Translations under genes and position numbers: made by a program
Assembly: GCF_011762025.1 (NCBI RefSeq)
Contig: NZ_JAASQR010000001.1
Location: forward strand, 496,001 to 560,000
Direction of reading: 5' to 3'
Source of the DNA: Sphingobium vermicomposti
GTDB taxonomy: Bacteria; Pseudomonadota; Alphaproteobacteria; Sphingomonadales; Sphingomonadaceae
Length of the DNA stretch: 64,000 bases
Notes under the pieces: generated by a model
What the model saw: the letters and a program-made list of their open reading frames with translations, nothing else
Databases searched by the model: none
What the model was told of the DNA's origin: nothing
Part shown: positions 44,902 through 54,400 of the stretch, one piece after another
Numbering within the stretch: position 1 is the stretch's first letter
Layout: every line of letters starts with the position of its first letter

Positions 44902-47334
44902 TTAGAAGATGTAGTTCAGGCTCAGCACCGCCGAACGGGTCGGTGCGGGCTGCGCCCAGCTGTTGTTCACATTGTTGCGCACCGTCGTCACATATTTTTC
45001 ATTGGTGAAATTCTGGACGTTGAGCTGTGCCTTCAGATTCTCGGTAATGGGGTAGTTCGCCATGAACCGATGGATCGTATAGCTGGGCACATTATAGCCC
45101 TCATAGGTTCCAGCTTCGAGTTGGGCCGCATTGGGCTGGTTCAGCAGGAACTTGCCCTGGTAAGTGATGCCATATCCCAGTTCCAACCCAAAGCCGAAGC
45201 GATAGGTGGTGAACAGGCTGCCCGAATGTTTGGGCGTGTTGGTGAGCGCATAACCACGCGTCGGGTCAGGGAAGGCGGTGCTGTTGGCGCAATCGCCCGC
45301 TGCCGGGTCGGTCGATCCAGGATTTTCAAGGCAATAATCCGACACGCCCTGTTTGATCTTGCTCTTCAGGTACATGTAGTTGGCCGAAATCGTCCAGTTG
45401 CTGGTGATATTGCCCGACGCACCGAGCGATATGCCTTCGACACGCTGGCGGCCATCGGCAGCCCGATCAGGAAGCGAGGGATCGCCGGACAAAACCTTGA
45501 TCTGGTTACGATCATTGCGGAACATCGCCGCAGTAAGCAGCAGTTTCGCGTCGAACAGATCAGCCTTGACGCCGATTTCATAGTTCTTCGTCGTTTCGGG
45601 CTTCACATTGCAGGTGCCGCTGCCACCAAATTCGTTATTTGGTGTGCAGGAACCATCGACTGATGCCTTGGAAGGCAGCTTGGAGTTGCCATAGGCAACA
45701 TACAGGCTGGTGTTGGGCGTGGGCTTCACAACCAGTCCGACCCGGTATGAGAAGAGGTTGTCGTCTATCCTGGTCGGCGTGCTGACCTCCGTGGGATCGC
45801 CCAGAGTGGCGGACCCGGCAGTCGTGTCATAGCTGACAGTCTTGTTGTTGCCCTTCACCTTTTCGTAGCGGATGCCACCGTTCAGCTCCAGCCAATCGGT
45901 GAACTTCATCGCGTCGAACAGATAGGCAGCATAGCTCGTCTGCTCGCCCAGGTTCCGCGCTGACCGGATGAAGTTGATGGGGCCGACATAATTGTTGCTG
46001 CCATAAACAAAGCCAGCCGGACCCTGCACGACTTCACCAGGATTGGAGATGCTGACCAGCGGATAGGTGGTTTCAAACGGGTTGGTGCCATCGGCTTCGC
46101 GCAAGCTGTTGCCACCAAGCTGATTATATTTTTCCCACAGGGCCGACGCACCCAGAACCAGCGTATGTTCGATGCCACCGGTCGCGAAATCGGCGCTCAG
46201 ATCGATCTGGTTGTAAGCAGTTTCATTCTTGATGAAGCGCGTATTGCCCCGTCCATTGCCACGGTTGGGCATGAAGAAGCCGGGCGGAACAGTGGCTGCG
46301 CATGCGGTGCCGTCAGGCTGCACCCCGGATGACAGACAGAAGTCGCCCGACGGCTGGCTGGTGATCGTGTTCTGACGGATATTTTCATAGCGCGTCAGGT
46401 TACGGATCTTCAGACTGTCGCTGAAGGCATGGCTGAAAATCGCCTGCAATGACTTGGTCTTGCTGTCCTGCTTGTCGACATTAGCAAAGCCATAATAGCC
46501 TGAACGGTCGAATTCATCGAGGATACCGCCCTGCGCCGGGTAGTAACGCATGCCATATTGCGGCATCGCGTCATCATCCAGATATTCGCCCTGCAGGGTC
46601 AGGCTGGTCGGGCCGTCAATGCCGATGGTGACGGCGGGCGCGATGCCCCAGCGCTTGAAATTTTCCACGTCGCGACCCGGCACGTCATTTTCATGATAGA
46701 CGGCGTTGATGCGCACGGCGACCAGGTCGTTGATCCGCTTGTTCGCGTCCACGGTCGCGCGATAATAATTGTCGGTGCCGATGCCAGCGTTCAATATGGT
46801 CTGATCATCCGCCAGCGGACGCTTGGTCACCAGGTTGATCGTGCCAGCGACAGAGCCGCCGCCGTTCATTACGGAGTTGGCCCCGTTGGTGACTTCCACC
46901 TGTTCGATATTGTAAACTTCGTTGCGGTTCAGGAACGCGCCGGAACGCACGCCATCGACCGTGACGTCATTCTTCGCGTCCTGGCCGCGCAGGATGATGC
47001 GGTCGCCATAGCCAAAGCCGCCCTCGCCCGCGCCAAAGGTGATGCCCGGAACCGTGGATAGCACGTCACGCAGCGTCAGCAGATTCTGCTGCTGGATCGT
47101 TTCCTTGTTGATCACCGTGATGGTCTGCGGCGTGTCGAGCAGCGGGCGAACATATTTCGGCGATTCGGCCCGTTCCACCTTTACCGCCGATTCGTCGATC
47201 GCCGTATCCGTCACCGTCATGCCGCCCAGCTTGGGGCTTTGTGCCGCTTCCTGGCCATGGGCGGTCGAAGCAAAGGCCAGAGCGCCGACGCAACTGAGCG
47301 CCAGAAATGATGGCGCGGACTTGGAAATGGACAT
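44902..47334 (-). CDS. TonB-dependent catecholate-type siderophore receptor (Fiu-like)
   Basis: 810 residues. Signal peptide (FLALSCVGALAFASTAHGQE), plug with RPLLDTPQTITVINKETIQQ, LRDVLSTVPGITFGAGEGG, RIILRGQDAKNDVTVDGVR and VEVTNGANSVMNGGGSVAGTIN, and a large barrel ending LSLNYIF. Extracellular loops contain Cys pairs (DFCLSSGVQPDGTACA; CTPNNEFGGSGTC; YCLENPGSTDPAAGDC), probably disulphides. Catecholate siderophore uptake. The neighbouring tonB and the reduction cassette suggest an import-and-reduce unit. Confidence 0.94.
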   Translation of the reverse strand: MSISKSAPSFLALSCVGALAFASTAHGQEAAQSPKLGGMTVTDTAIDESAVKVERAESPKYVRPLLDTPQTITVINKETIQQQNLLTLRDVLSTVPGITFGAGEGGFGYGDRIILRGQDAKNDVTVDGVRSGAFLNRNEVYNIEQVEVTNGANSVMNGGGSVAGTINLVTKRPLADDQTILNAGIGTDNYYRATVDANKRINDLVAVRINAVYHENDVPGRDVENFKRWGIAPAVTIGIDGPTSLTLQGEYLDDDAMPQYGMRYYPAQGGILDEFDRSGYYGFANVDKQDSKTKSLQAIFSHAFSDSLKIRNLTRYENIRQNTITSQPSGDFCLSSGVQPDGTACAATVPPGFFMPNRGNGRGNTRFIKNETAYNQIDLSADFATGGIEHTLVLGASALWEKYNQLGGNSLREADGTNPFETTYPLVSISNPGEVVQGPAGFVYGSNNYVGPINFIRSARNLGEQTSYAAYLFDAMKFTDWLELNGGIRYEKVKGNNKTVSYDTTAGSATLGDPTEVSTPTRIDDNLFSYRVGLVVKPTPNTSLYVAYGNSKLPSKASVDGSCTPNNEFGGSGTCNVKPETTKNYEIGVKADLFDAKLLLTAAMFRNDRNQIKVLSGDPSLPDRAADGRQRVEGISLGASGNITSNWTISANYMYLKSKIKQGVSDYCLENPGSTDPAAGDCANSTAFPDPTRGYALTNTPKHSGSLFTTYRFGFGLELGYGITYQGKFLLNQPNAAQLEAGTYEGYNVPSYTIHRFMANYPITENLKAQLNVQNFTNEKYVTTVRNNVNNSWAQPAPTRSAVLSLNYIF

Positions 47335-47401
47335 GAAACAGAAACCCCTTTCTGATGTGGCTTGAGGGGCCTGCTATTGATAGTGGATCGCAGAGTCAAC
47401 G

Positions 47402-47686
47402 CTATTGCGAACTATTCTTATCTTCTTTTAAATCGAACAGCCAGCAACGCACCGCGCTTGCCAGGTTGGGTGGGTCGACTGCCGCAAGCCGAGCGACGTC
47501 GATCCGGGCGATCAACGCGTTGATAGGCAAGCCCTCCAGCGCCGCGCGGGCGCGGAGGGCGTCCCAGAAAACAGGCTCCAGACTGATGGCGGTCTGATGC
47601 CCCGCAATGGTGATGCTGCGCTTGACCGGCGCCGCGAAGGGTGACGCAGGCGGCACAGCCCCATCTGAGTCTCCATTCGCGGTCAT
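47402..47686 (-). CDS. Ribbon-helix-helix domain protein
   Basis: 94 residues from ATG at 47686; an ATG at 47713 would overlap phaB by 23 bp. Domain KRSITIAGHQTAISLEPVFW followed by DALRARAALEGLPINALIARID fits the RHH_4 family (ArsA- or AspR-type small DNA-binding proteins of alphaproteobacteria). It follows phaB within a few bases on the same strand. Target unknown. Confidence 0.85.
   Translation of the reverse strand: MTANGDSDGAVPPASPFAAPVKRSITIAGHQTAISLEPVFWDALRARAALEGLPINALIARIDVARLAAVDPPNLASAVRCWLFDLKEDKNSSQ
47406..47420. promoter_or_regulatory. Weak Fur-like box before catecholate receptor
   Basis: TGCGAACTATTCTTA (complement TAAGAATAGTTCGCA), 72 bp upstream of the receptor ATG and overlapping the end of the ribbon-helix-helix gene. 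One half-site matches the other boxes well; the other half is weak. Confidence 0.4.
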
Positions 47687-47690
47687 GGGG

Positions 47691-48413
47691 TCAATACATA
47701 TGCTGGCCGCCATTGATTGACATGGTGCTACCCGTCACGAACCCTGCCTCCTCGCTGCACAGGAATGCGACGCCCCTCGCAATCTCTCCCGCATGGCCCA
47801 GGCGACCCACTGGAATCTTGGCGACGATCTTTTCCAGAACCTGCGCCGGGACAGCGGCCACCATGTCGGTGTCGACATAACCGGGCGCGATGGCGTTGAC
47901 GGTGATCCCGTATTTCGCGCCTTCCTGCGCCAACGCCTTGGTAAAGCCATGGATGCCGGACTTGGCCGCAGCATAGTTCACCTGACCATATTGGCCCGCC
48001 TGGCCATTGACCGACCCGATATTGACGAAGCGGCCCCAGCCGCGCTGCCGCATGCCATCGAATGTCGCCTTGGCCATGTTGAAACAGCCGCCAAGGTTGA
48101 TGCGCATCACCTCGTTCCAGTCGTCAAAGCTCATCTTCGCGAGCACGCCGTCGCGGGTGATGCCCGCATTATTCACCACTATATCCACCGACCCCAGCCG
48201 GTCGGCCACCGCCGCGCAGCCGTCCAGGCAGGCTTGATGATCGCCAACATCCCATCGAAATGAGTCGATGCCCGTCCGTTCGCTGAACGCGCGCGCTTTT
48301 TCATCATTGCCGGCATAGTTGGCGGCCACGACATAGCCCATCTTTTTCAAGGCCAAACTGATCGCTTCACCAATGCCGCGTGTTCCGCCTGTGACTATGG
48401 CAACTTTGGTCAT
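47691..48413 (-). CDS. phaB: Acetoacetyl-CoA reductase
   Basis: 240 residues from ATG at 48413; an open frame to 48527 adds an unrelated basic tail. SDR with VTGGTRGIGEAISLALKK, VNNAGITRDGVLAKMSFDDW, NIGSVNGQAGQYGQVNYAAAKSG and GFVTGSTMSINGGQHMY, which is the PhaB signature (GQ-GQ-NYAAAKAG; NGGQ end). Reduces acetoacetyl-CoA to (R)-3-hydroxybutyryl-CoA for polyhydroxybutyrate. No PHA synthase gene is nearby. Confidence 0.95.
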   Translation of the reverse strand: MTKVAIVTGGTRGIGEAISLALKKMGYVVAANYAGNDEKARAFSERTGIDSFRWDVGDHQACLDGCAAVADRLGSVDIVVNNAGITRDGVLAKMSFDDWNEVMRINLGGCFNMAKATFDGMRQRGWGRFVNIGSVNGQAGQYGQVNYAAAKSGIHGFTKALAQEGAKYGITVNAIAPGYVDTDMVAAVPAQVLEKIVAKIPVGRLGHAGEIARGVAFLCSEEAGFVTGSTMSINGGQHMY

Positions 48414-48445
48414 AACAGCCTCTCCTTGATAAACACGGACGGAAT

Positions 48446-49429
48446 CTACCTCTCCAACCAGCCGGCGAGTTCGCGATCGATGAGATGGCGATACAGGACC
48501 ATGGCTTCGGGCGAAGCGTTCAAACAACTTAGATGGGCGAATTGGCTACCGCCCGATGACAGGAAATCCTCTTTCCCCCGCATCGCGATTTCTTCGAGCG
48601 TTTCCAGGCAATCGGCGGAAAATCCGGGCGTCAGCACCGCCACGTTCCGCACGCCTTCGCCCGGCAGGCTGCGCAGGACGTCATCGGTCGCCGGGCCGAG
48701 CCATTTGGCAGGGCCGAAACGGGACTGGAAAGTGACCCGCACCTCGCGTCCCATGGCCTGAGCGAGCAGACCAGCCGTCGCCAGGCATTGACCATGATAG
48801 GGGTCGCCTAGCTGCCGGGTCCGCATCGGCATGCCGTGAAAGCTGGCGAGCAGGAGGTCGGGCACAAAATCCAGTTGCGCCAGTTGCCGTTCGGCAGAAG
48901 CGCGCAGCGCCTCGATATAAGAAGGATCGGCATAATAAGGCGGCAATGTGCGGATCGCGGGCTGCGATCGCAGCCCCGCCAACGTGGCGTAGGCGGCGTC
49001 GAGAGCCGTCGCGGTCGTCGCGGCGCAATATTGGGGATAGAGCGGCGCGAGCAAGATACGACCGCAGCCCGCGTCAATCATCGCTTTCAGCCGCGTCGCG
49101 ACCGAAGGATTGCCATAGCGCATCGCCCAATCGACCGTCACATCCGCGCCCATCAGCTCTTGCAATTGGCGGGCGGTATCACGGGTATGAACGGCAAGCG
49201 GAGCCCCTCCCTCCATCCATACTTCCTGATAGGCGCGCGCTGATTTGCGCGGTCGGGTCAACAGGACGGGACCGCGCAATATCGGCTGCCACAACAGCTT
49301 GGGAATCTCCACGACGCGCCGGTCGGACAGGAATTCGCCCAGATAGCGCCGCACCGATGCAGCGTCGGGCGCGTCGGGCGTGCCAAGATTGATGAGGAGA
49401 AGGCCGATTTTATCCACGAACGACGTCAA
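48446..49429 (-). CDS. hemH: Ferrochelatase
   Basis: 327 residues. Motifs IGLLLINLGTPDAPDAASVRRYL at the start, AMRYGNPSVATRLKAM, LLAPLYPQYCAATT, LLASFHGMPMRT (catalytic His) and NVAVLTPGFSADCLETLEEI (catalytic Glu region). Inserts Fe(II) into protoporphyrin IX in the last step of heme synthesis. Its ATG overlaps the stop of the molybdenum hydroxylase gene (ATGA), so the two are cotranscribed. Confidence 0.96.
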   Translation of the reverse strand: MTSFVDKIGLLLINLGTPDAPDAASVRRYLGEFLSDRRVVEIPKLLWQPILRGPVLLTRPRKSARAYQEVWMEGGAPLAVHTRDTARQLQELMGADVTVDWAMRYGNPSVATRLKAMIDAGCGRILLAPLYPQYCAATTATALDAAYATLAGLRSQPAIRTLPPYYADPSYIEALRASAERQLAQLDFVPDLLLASFHGMPMRTRQLGDPYHGQCLATAGLLAQAMGREVRVTFQSRFGPAKWLGPATDDVLRSLPGEGVRNVAVLTPGFSADCLETLEEIAMRGKEDFLSSGGSQFAHLSCLNASPEAMVLYRHLIDRELAGWLER

Positions 49430-51702
49430 GTCCTTGGCAAGAGCGGGAGCTTGCGAAAACGCTGCCCGGTGACTGTGAAGAGGGCGTTGGCGACCGCAGG
49501 CGCGATCAGCGGCGCGCCGATATCGGTAAGTTCAGCCGGCGGCGCGCTGCTGCGGACCAGTTCCACGGAAACCTCGCCGATGTCGGCAAGGCGTGGCAAG
49601 TCCATTCGGCCCATGATCGCGCGCCGGGGCATGCCCCTCGCGTAAGGAACCGATGCGCCCATGGCGATAGCCAGCCCATAAATCAGTCCACTTTCAACCT
49701 GCTGGCGAGCGATGTCGGGATTGACCTGATCCCCACCATCTACCGCTGCGATGATCCGCCCGACGCTAAGCTTGCCCCCATTGATCGCCGCTTCCACCAT
49801 CACGGCAGCATAAACACCGTCCATCTGGTGCGCGGCGAGTCCCTGCCCGCTCCCTTCGATTCCACCTTGCCACCCGCCCATCGCGCCAACGGTGGTCAGG
49901 CAGTGCGCAAGGCGGGGGTTACCGCCCAGCATCTGAATGCGGAAGGATATCGGCTCAATCCCCGCCTGATGGGCCAGTTCATCGACAAAGCTTTCAGTGA
50001 AGAAAGCGCCATGCAGACGGGCGTTGCCCGGCGCAAAGCCGACGGGAAGGCCGGGGTCGGCGGGGAAATGATCGACCGCCCAGTTGGGCAGTGCATAGGG
50101 CAATTCCATGCCCGAAACGGCCAGACGGGTGGATATGCCAGCAGCGTCACGCGCAGCCTCGAAAGGCAGTTTGCGATGCGCCACCCTGTCCCAGGTCTGG
50201 GTCATGGCGCACGGGGCGGCAACCTTGGCCAGCCAGCCTTCGATCACGCCGTTGCGGCCCAGCTTCGCAGCCATACGGGCATGGGCTGGAGCGCTTGGGC
50301 GATCCTGAATGACATCTTCGAGCCGGGACCAGAGCAGTTGCACCGGTCGGCCGATATCCTTCGCAATGAGCGCCGCCTGGACGCCCACGTCCACATCCAT
50401 CCGCCGTCCGAATGAGCCGCCCGCATGCAGGGAATAGAGCGTCACGGACCCGTCCGCGATGCCGAGTGCGTCGGCAACCGCCGCGCGGGCCAGGCCGGGC
50501 GCTTGCGTCGCCGTCCACACCTCCGCCGCGTCATCAGTCACACGCGCCGTCGCACACATCGGCTCCAGCGCGAGATGCAGGCCAGGATCGACGCTGAACT
50601 CACTGGCCATGATGGTGGCATTGTCGAACAAGGGTGCCAGATCGCCGCGCGAATAAAGACGCTGCCCCGACGAACCGGCGAACGCCTGCTCCAGCGCCGC
50701 CTCGATGCCTTCGCTGCTGACCGGATTGCCCATAAGTTCGAACACGGGGTCGGCAAGGTCCAGCGCCTTGTTCGCCGCCCACCAGTTGGTCGCGACCGCC
50801 GCCACCCAACGATCCGTGCGGACCAGCTTCAGAAATCCAGTGACACTGCGCGCCGCATCCTCATTGACGCTTTTCAGCAGCGCATCGCCGATCGGTCCTT
50901 GCCGGATCGAAGCGAAAACCATGTCGGGCAAGCGGATGTCCGCTGCGAAATTGTGGCTGCCGTCAATCTTGGACGGCGTGTCCAGGCGCGGCAGGTCCTG
51001 CCCGGCCAGCCGATCCGTCTGTCTCTGTCGGAAGGGCAGGATTTCCGGCACGTCCAATGCGGCGGCATCCTCCACCACATCGCCGATCTTCAGCCGCTTC
51101 TGCCCGCCATCGGAAATGATGCCATTCTGGATGTCGCAGCTTTCCCAGGGAACATCCCAGCGCGCCGCCGCCGCCTGGCACAGCAGCACGCGGGCAGCAG
51201 CGCCCGCCTCACGATAGCTTTGGTGAAACATCGGCACCGACGTGCCAGCGCCGGTCAGCATCAATGCCCGGCGCGTCGCATATTGATCGATCGCCCATTC
51301 GCCCGCTTCGCCCGCCAGCCGCGTCCAGTCGCTGGCCAGCCATTGCCGCGCCAGCAAATCGTTGGCGTACAGCGGACTGACGGGCGCGCTTTGCACCCCG
51401 ACCGTTCGCCAGTCAGCGCCCAGTTCATCGGCCAATATCTGCGGCAGCAATGTCGTGATGCCCTGCCCCATTTCCGTCTGGGGAACGATGACGACGATCT
51501 GCCCTGCCCGGTCGATCTTCAGGAAAGCGTTGAATATCGTTTCGCCCGCTGCGGCATTCAGGTTCGGGCGGTAGTTGCGGGGCCATATCGCCCATGCCAG
51601 CACCAGCCCCGCCGATGCACCCGCACCTGCCAGCAGCGCGCGTCGATTGATGCCCCTGGCCTGATCTTTACGCTGTGCATGCTTCAGCGGTGCGCGCCCC
51701 AT
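49426..51702 (-). CDS. Molybdopterin-binding subunit, xanthine dehydrogenase family (IorB-like)
   Basis: 758 residues. Tat leader GINRRALLAGAGASAGLVLAWAIW (17-40). Mo-cofactor domain motifs VVIVPQTEMGQGITTLLPQI, CQAAAARWDVPWESC, LHAGGSFGRRMDVDVGVQA, GLPVGFAPGNARLHGAFFTESF and LAHQAGIEPISFRIQML resemble the beta subunit of isoquinoline 1-oxidoreductase and membrane aldehyde dehydrogenases. Such enzymes hydroxylate N-heterocycles or oxidise aldehydes in the periplasm with a 2Fe-2S subunit and cytochromes. Neither partner is in the window, so it is an orphan here. Overlaps hemH. Confidence 0.92.
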   Translation of the reverse strand: MGRAPLKHAQRKDQARGINRRALLAGAGASAGLVLAWAIWPRNYRPNLNAAAGETIFNAFLKIDRAGQIVVIVPQTEMGQGITTLLPQILADELGADWRTVGVQSAPVSPLYANDLLARQWLASDWTRLAGEAGEWAIDQYATRRALMLTGAGTSVPMFHQSYREAGAAARVLLCQAAAARWDVPWESCDIQNGIISDGGQKRLKIGDVVEDAAALDVPEILPFRQRQTDRLAGQDLPRLDTPSKIDGSHNFAADIRLPDMVFASIRQGPIGDALLKSVNEDAARSVTGFLKLVRTDRWVAAVATNWWAANKALDLADPVFELMGNPVSSEGIEAALEQAFAGSSGQRLYSRGDLAPLFDNATIMASEFSVDPGLHLALEPMCATARVTDDAAEVWTATQAPGLARAAVADALGIADGSVTLYSLHAGGSFGRRMDVDVGVQAALIAKDIGRPVQLLWSRLEDVIQDRPSAPAHARMAAKLGRNGVIEGWLAKVAAPCAMTQTWDRVAHRKLPFEAARDAAGISTRLAVSGMELPYALPNWAVDHFPADPGLPVGFAPGNARLHGAFFTESFVDELAHQAGIEPISFRIQMLGGNPRLAHCLTTVGAMGGWQGGIEGSGQGLAAHQMDGVYAAVMVEAAINGGKLSVGRIIAAVDGGDQVNPDIARQQVESGLIYGLAIAMGASVPYARGMPRRAIMGRMDLPRLADIGEVSVELVRSSAPPAELTDIGAPLIAPAVANALFTVTGQRFRKLPLLPRT

Positions 51703-51741
51703 GACTATGGTGATAGACAGGGTTCGAACGGCTGAAAAGCA

Positions 51742-52176
51742 TTAATCTGTGCTAATCGGAGCGATATTCAGACGGGCAATCTCGATTGCCGGGCAATGGT
51801 CCATCACGACCTTCAAACCGGCGGCTTCCGCGCGGGCGGCGGCGGCTTCATTGATCACGCCCAATTGCATCCACACCGCTTTCGCACCCGCTGCGATGGC
51901 TTCATCCACCGCGTCTCCAGCGGCCTCGCTACGCCGGAAGATATCGACCATGTCGATGGGCACGCCGATATCGGCCAGCCGCGCCCAGACAAATTCGCCA
52001 TGCACATGCTCGCCTGCAATCTGCGGATTGACCGGCAGCACGCGATAGCCATGGTCCTGAAGCACCTTCATCACGCCATAGCTGGGGCGATCGGGCCGGT
52101 CCGACAGGCCGACCATCGCAATGGTGCGCGTTTCATTCAGAAGGTCGATGATCTGCTGAGGCTCGTTCAGCGGCAT
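51742..52176 (-). CDS. CoA-binding protein (YccU family)
   Basis: 144 residues. Rossmann-like CoA-binding domain: TIAMVGLSDRPDRPSYGVMK, HGYRVLPVNPQIAGEHVHGE, IPIDMVDIFRRSEAAGDAVDE, AVWMQLGVINEAAAARAEAAG and the end VVMDHCPAIEI. Widespread small cytoplasmic protein whose precise role is unclear. Lies between the molybdenum hydroxylase gene and mrp. Confidence 0.94.
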   Translation of the reverse strand: MPLNEPQQIIDLLNETRTIAMVGLSDRPDRPSYGVMKVLQDHGYRVLPVNPQIAGEHVHGEFVWARLADIGVPIDMVDIFRRSEAAGDAVDEAIAAGAKAVWMQLGVINEAAAARAEAAGLKVVMDHCPAIEIARLNIAPISTD

Positions 52177-52248
52177 GCATTCTTTCCTTTTAACCGTTGC
52201 CGGAAAGACGCGGCACGGTGCCGATCTGTTCCCTCAACCCTCCGCCCG

Positions 52249-53208
52249 TCAGCTACGCAGCCAGCGCGCAACCTGATCCGCGACGGCGTGAAAAGCCTGA
52301 CCCGACGCATCTTCGCCTGCGGCAGGTGGGTCGCCCGCGTCGGATTTCAGCCGAATGTCGATCGCCAGGGGAATACGGCCCAGAAAGGCCATCCCCAACT
52401 GCGCGGCGGCGGCTTCCGCGCCTCCCGTGCCGAACGGGTCGGATATTTCGCCGCAATGCGGGCAACTATAACCCGCCATATTTTCCACAAGGCCGATGAT
52501 CGGCACCTGCGTCTGTTCAAACAGGCTGATGGCGCGGCGGGCGTCGATCAACGCCAGGTCCTGCGGCGTCGATACGATGACAGCCCCCGCAGGCTTGTGC
52601 TTTTGCACCATCGACAATTGAACGTCGCCGGTGCCGGGCGGCATGTCGACAATCAATATTTCCGTCTCACCCCAGTCGGCGTCGATCAATTGCGACAGGG
52701 CATTGCCCGCCATCGGCCCGCGCCACGCGAGCGCCTTCCCCGGCTCCACCAGATGCGCCATGGACAGCATGGGAATGCCAGCCGGGCTGTCCACCGGGAT
52801 AAGGCGCTTGTCCTGCGCCTGCGGCTTCTTGTCCTCGCTGTTCATCAGCCTGGCCTGCGAGGGGCCGTATATATCCGCATCCACGATGCCGACGGAAAAA
52901 CCCAGCCGCTTCAGGGCGACGGCAAGGTTCGCCGATAAAGTTGACTTGCCCACGCCCCCCTTGCCCGATGCGACGGCGATGATCCTGATGCTCTTGCGTT
53001 CGGTCGTCATCGCTATGCGCACATCCTGCACGCCTGGAACCAGCAGCGCGCCTTCGCGGATCGCGTCGGCCACGGCATCCCGGCGCGCGGCGGACAGGCC
53101 GCCCACGTCGAGCGCCAGGCTCATGACCCCATCCTTGACGCGCGGGGTGCTGGCGCGCCCCTCGGTCAGCGTCTTCAGGCGGGCGGCGAAACTCTCAAGA
53201 TCGGTCAT
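52249..53208 (-). CDS. mrp: Mrp/ApbC-type iron-sulfur cluster carrier ATPase
   Basis: 319 residues from ATG at 53208. N-terminal DUF59-like helper region (1-75), deviant Walker A VASGKGGVGKSTLSANLAVA, DADIYGPSQARLM, VDMPPGTGDVQLSM and the C-terminal CPHC pair (MAGYSCPHCGEI) that holds a bridging Fe-S cluster. Delivers Fe-S clusters to apoproteins. Divergent from hflK across 73 bp. Confidence 0.96.
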   Translation of the reverse strand: MTDLESFAARLKTLTEGRASTPRVKDGVMSLALDVGGLSAARRDAVADAIREGALLVPGVQDVRIAMTTERKSIRIIAVASGKGGVGKSTLSANLAVALKRLGFSVGIVDADIYGPSQARLMNSEDKKPQAQDKRLIPVDSPAGIPMLSMAHLVEPGKALAWRGPMAGNALSQLIDADWGETEILIVDMPPGTGDVQLSMVQKHKPAGAVIVSTPQDLALIDARRAISLFEQTQVPIIGLVENMAGYSCPHCGEISDPFGTGGAEAAAAQLGMAFLGRIPLAIDIRLKSDAGDPPAAGEDASGQAFHAVADQVARWLRS

Positions 53209-53281
53209 GACAGCGGCCTCTAGGCAATTATCGTTGCGAATGGCACTGTTTTTCAAGCGCCAGCCTTCCTATAGAGACGGT

Positions 53282-54400
53282 ATGAAGAGAATTTTCGGGT
53301 GGATGCCCGGCATCAAAAGCGCCATGGTCCAAGGCCCCTGGGGCAATAAGGGCGACGGTCCCGACGGGGGCGACGGCCCAGGCAAGGGAAATGACGGCCC
53401 TCGCAATCCCTGGACGCAGCCGGGTCGACCTTCGGGATCGAAGGGGCCTTCCGCGATCGACGAACTGCTGCGCCGGGGTCGTGAAAGCTTTGGCCAGGGC
53501 GGCGGCGGATTTGGCAATCTTCCCCCACGCCCCAACGGCAAGGCTCTTTGGCCCGCAGCAGTCGGCATCTTCGTCCTGCTGTGGCTGGTGTTGACCTGCG
53601 TCCATCGCGTTGGCCCGCAGGAACGCGGCGTAGTGACGCTGCTGGGCAAATATAGCCGGACGATTTCGCCGGGCATCAGCCTGACGCTGCCGTCGCCGCT
53701 GGAAAATGTGACCACCGTCGATGTCGAGGAAATTCGCGCCATCGATATCGGATCGGCCAGCGCCGAGAGCGAGAATCTGGTGCTGACCGGTGATCAGAAC
53801 ATCATCGATCTTGCCTATTCGGTGCGCTGGAATATCCGCAGCCCGGAACTTTATCTGTTCCAGCTGTCCGACCCCGATGACACTGTCCGCGAAGTGGCGG
53901 AAAGCGCCATGCGCTCCGTCGTCGCCAGCGTCAGCCTGGACGATGCTCTGGGCGCGGGCCGGACCGAGATCGAACAACAGGTCGAACAACGTATGCAGGA
54001 TATACTCGACGGCTACCGGTCGGGCATTCGCGTGCAGGGCGTCGCCATCAAGCAGGCCGACCCGCCGACCGCCGTCAACGACGCGTTCAAGGCCGTGTCC
54101 GCTGCTCAGCAGACCGCCCAGACCTATCTGAACGAAGCGCGCGCCGCCGCGCAGCAGGTGACGGCAAAGGCGCAGGGCGAAGCCGCTGCCTTTGACAAGG
54201 TCTACGAACAATATCGGTTGTCGCCGGACGTCACGCGCCGCCGCATGTATTACGAAACCATGGAGGGCGTCCTGTCCAACGTCGACAAGACGATCGTCGA
54301 AAGCGGCAATGTCACGCCGTTCCTGCCGCTGCCCGAACTCAAGCGCCGGGCGCAGGCTGCGGCGTCAGCCCCTGCTGCTCCTGCCGAGGGGAACCGGTGA
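53282..54400 (+). CDS. hflK: FtsH protease modulator HflK
   Basis: 372 residues from ATG at 53282; the open frame runs back to 52631 but lies antisense to mrp. Gly- and Asp-rich cytoplasmic head (NKGDGPDGGDGPGKGNDGP), TM helix at about 91-108 (LWPAAVGIFVLLWLVLTCV), SPFH domain (HRVGPQERGVVTLLGKYSR; IIDLAYSVRWNI) and a helical C-terminal part (AAAQQVTAKAQGEAAAFD). Forms a membrane complex with HflC that encloses FtsH and limits its proteolysis. hflC begins in the stop codon. Confidence 0.95.
   Translation: MKRIFGWMPGIKSAMVQGPWGNKGDGPDGGDGPGKGNDGPRNPWTQPGRPSGSKGPSAIDELLRRGRESFGQGGGGFGNLPPRPNGKALWPAAVGIFVLLWLVLTCVHRVGPQERGVVTLLGKYSRTISPGISLTLPSPLENVTTVDVEEIRAIDIGSASAESENLVLTGDQNIIDLAYSVRWNIRSPELYLFQLSDPDDTVREVAESAMRSVVASVSLDDALGAGRTEIEQQVEQRMQDILDGYRSGIRVQGVAIKQADPPTAVNDAFKAVSAAQQTAQTYLNEARAAAQQVTAKAQGEAAAFDKVYEQYRLSPDVTRRRMYYETMEGVLSNVDKTIVESGNVTPFLPLPELKRRAQAAASAPAAPAEGNR

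Noticed and set aside
50425..51735. 436-codon plus-strand frame
   Set aside because: Antisense to the molybdenum hydroxylase gene, which has clear family motifs and a Tat leader.
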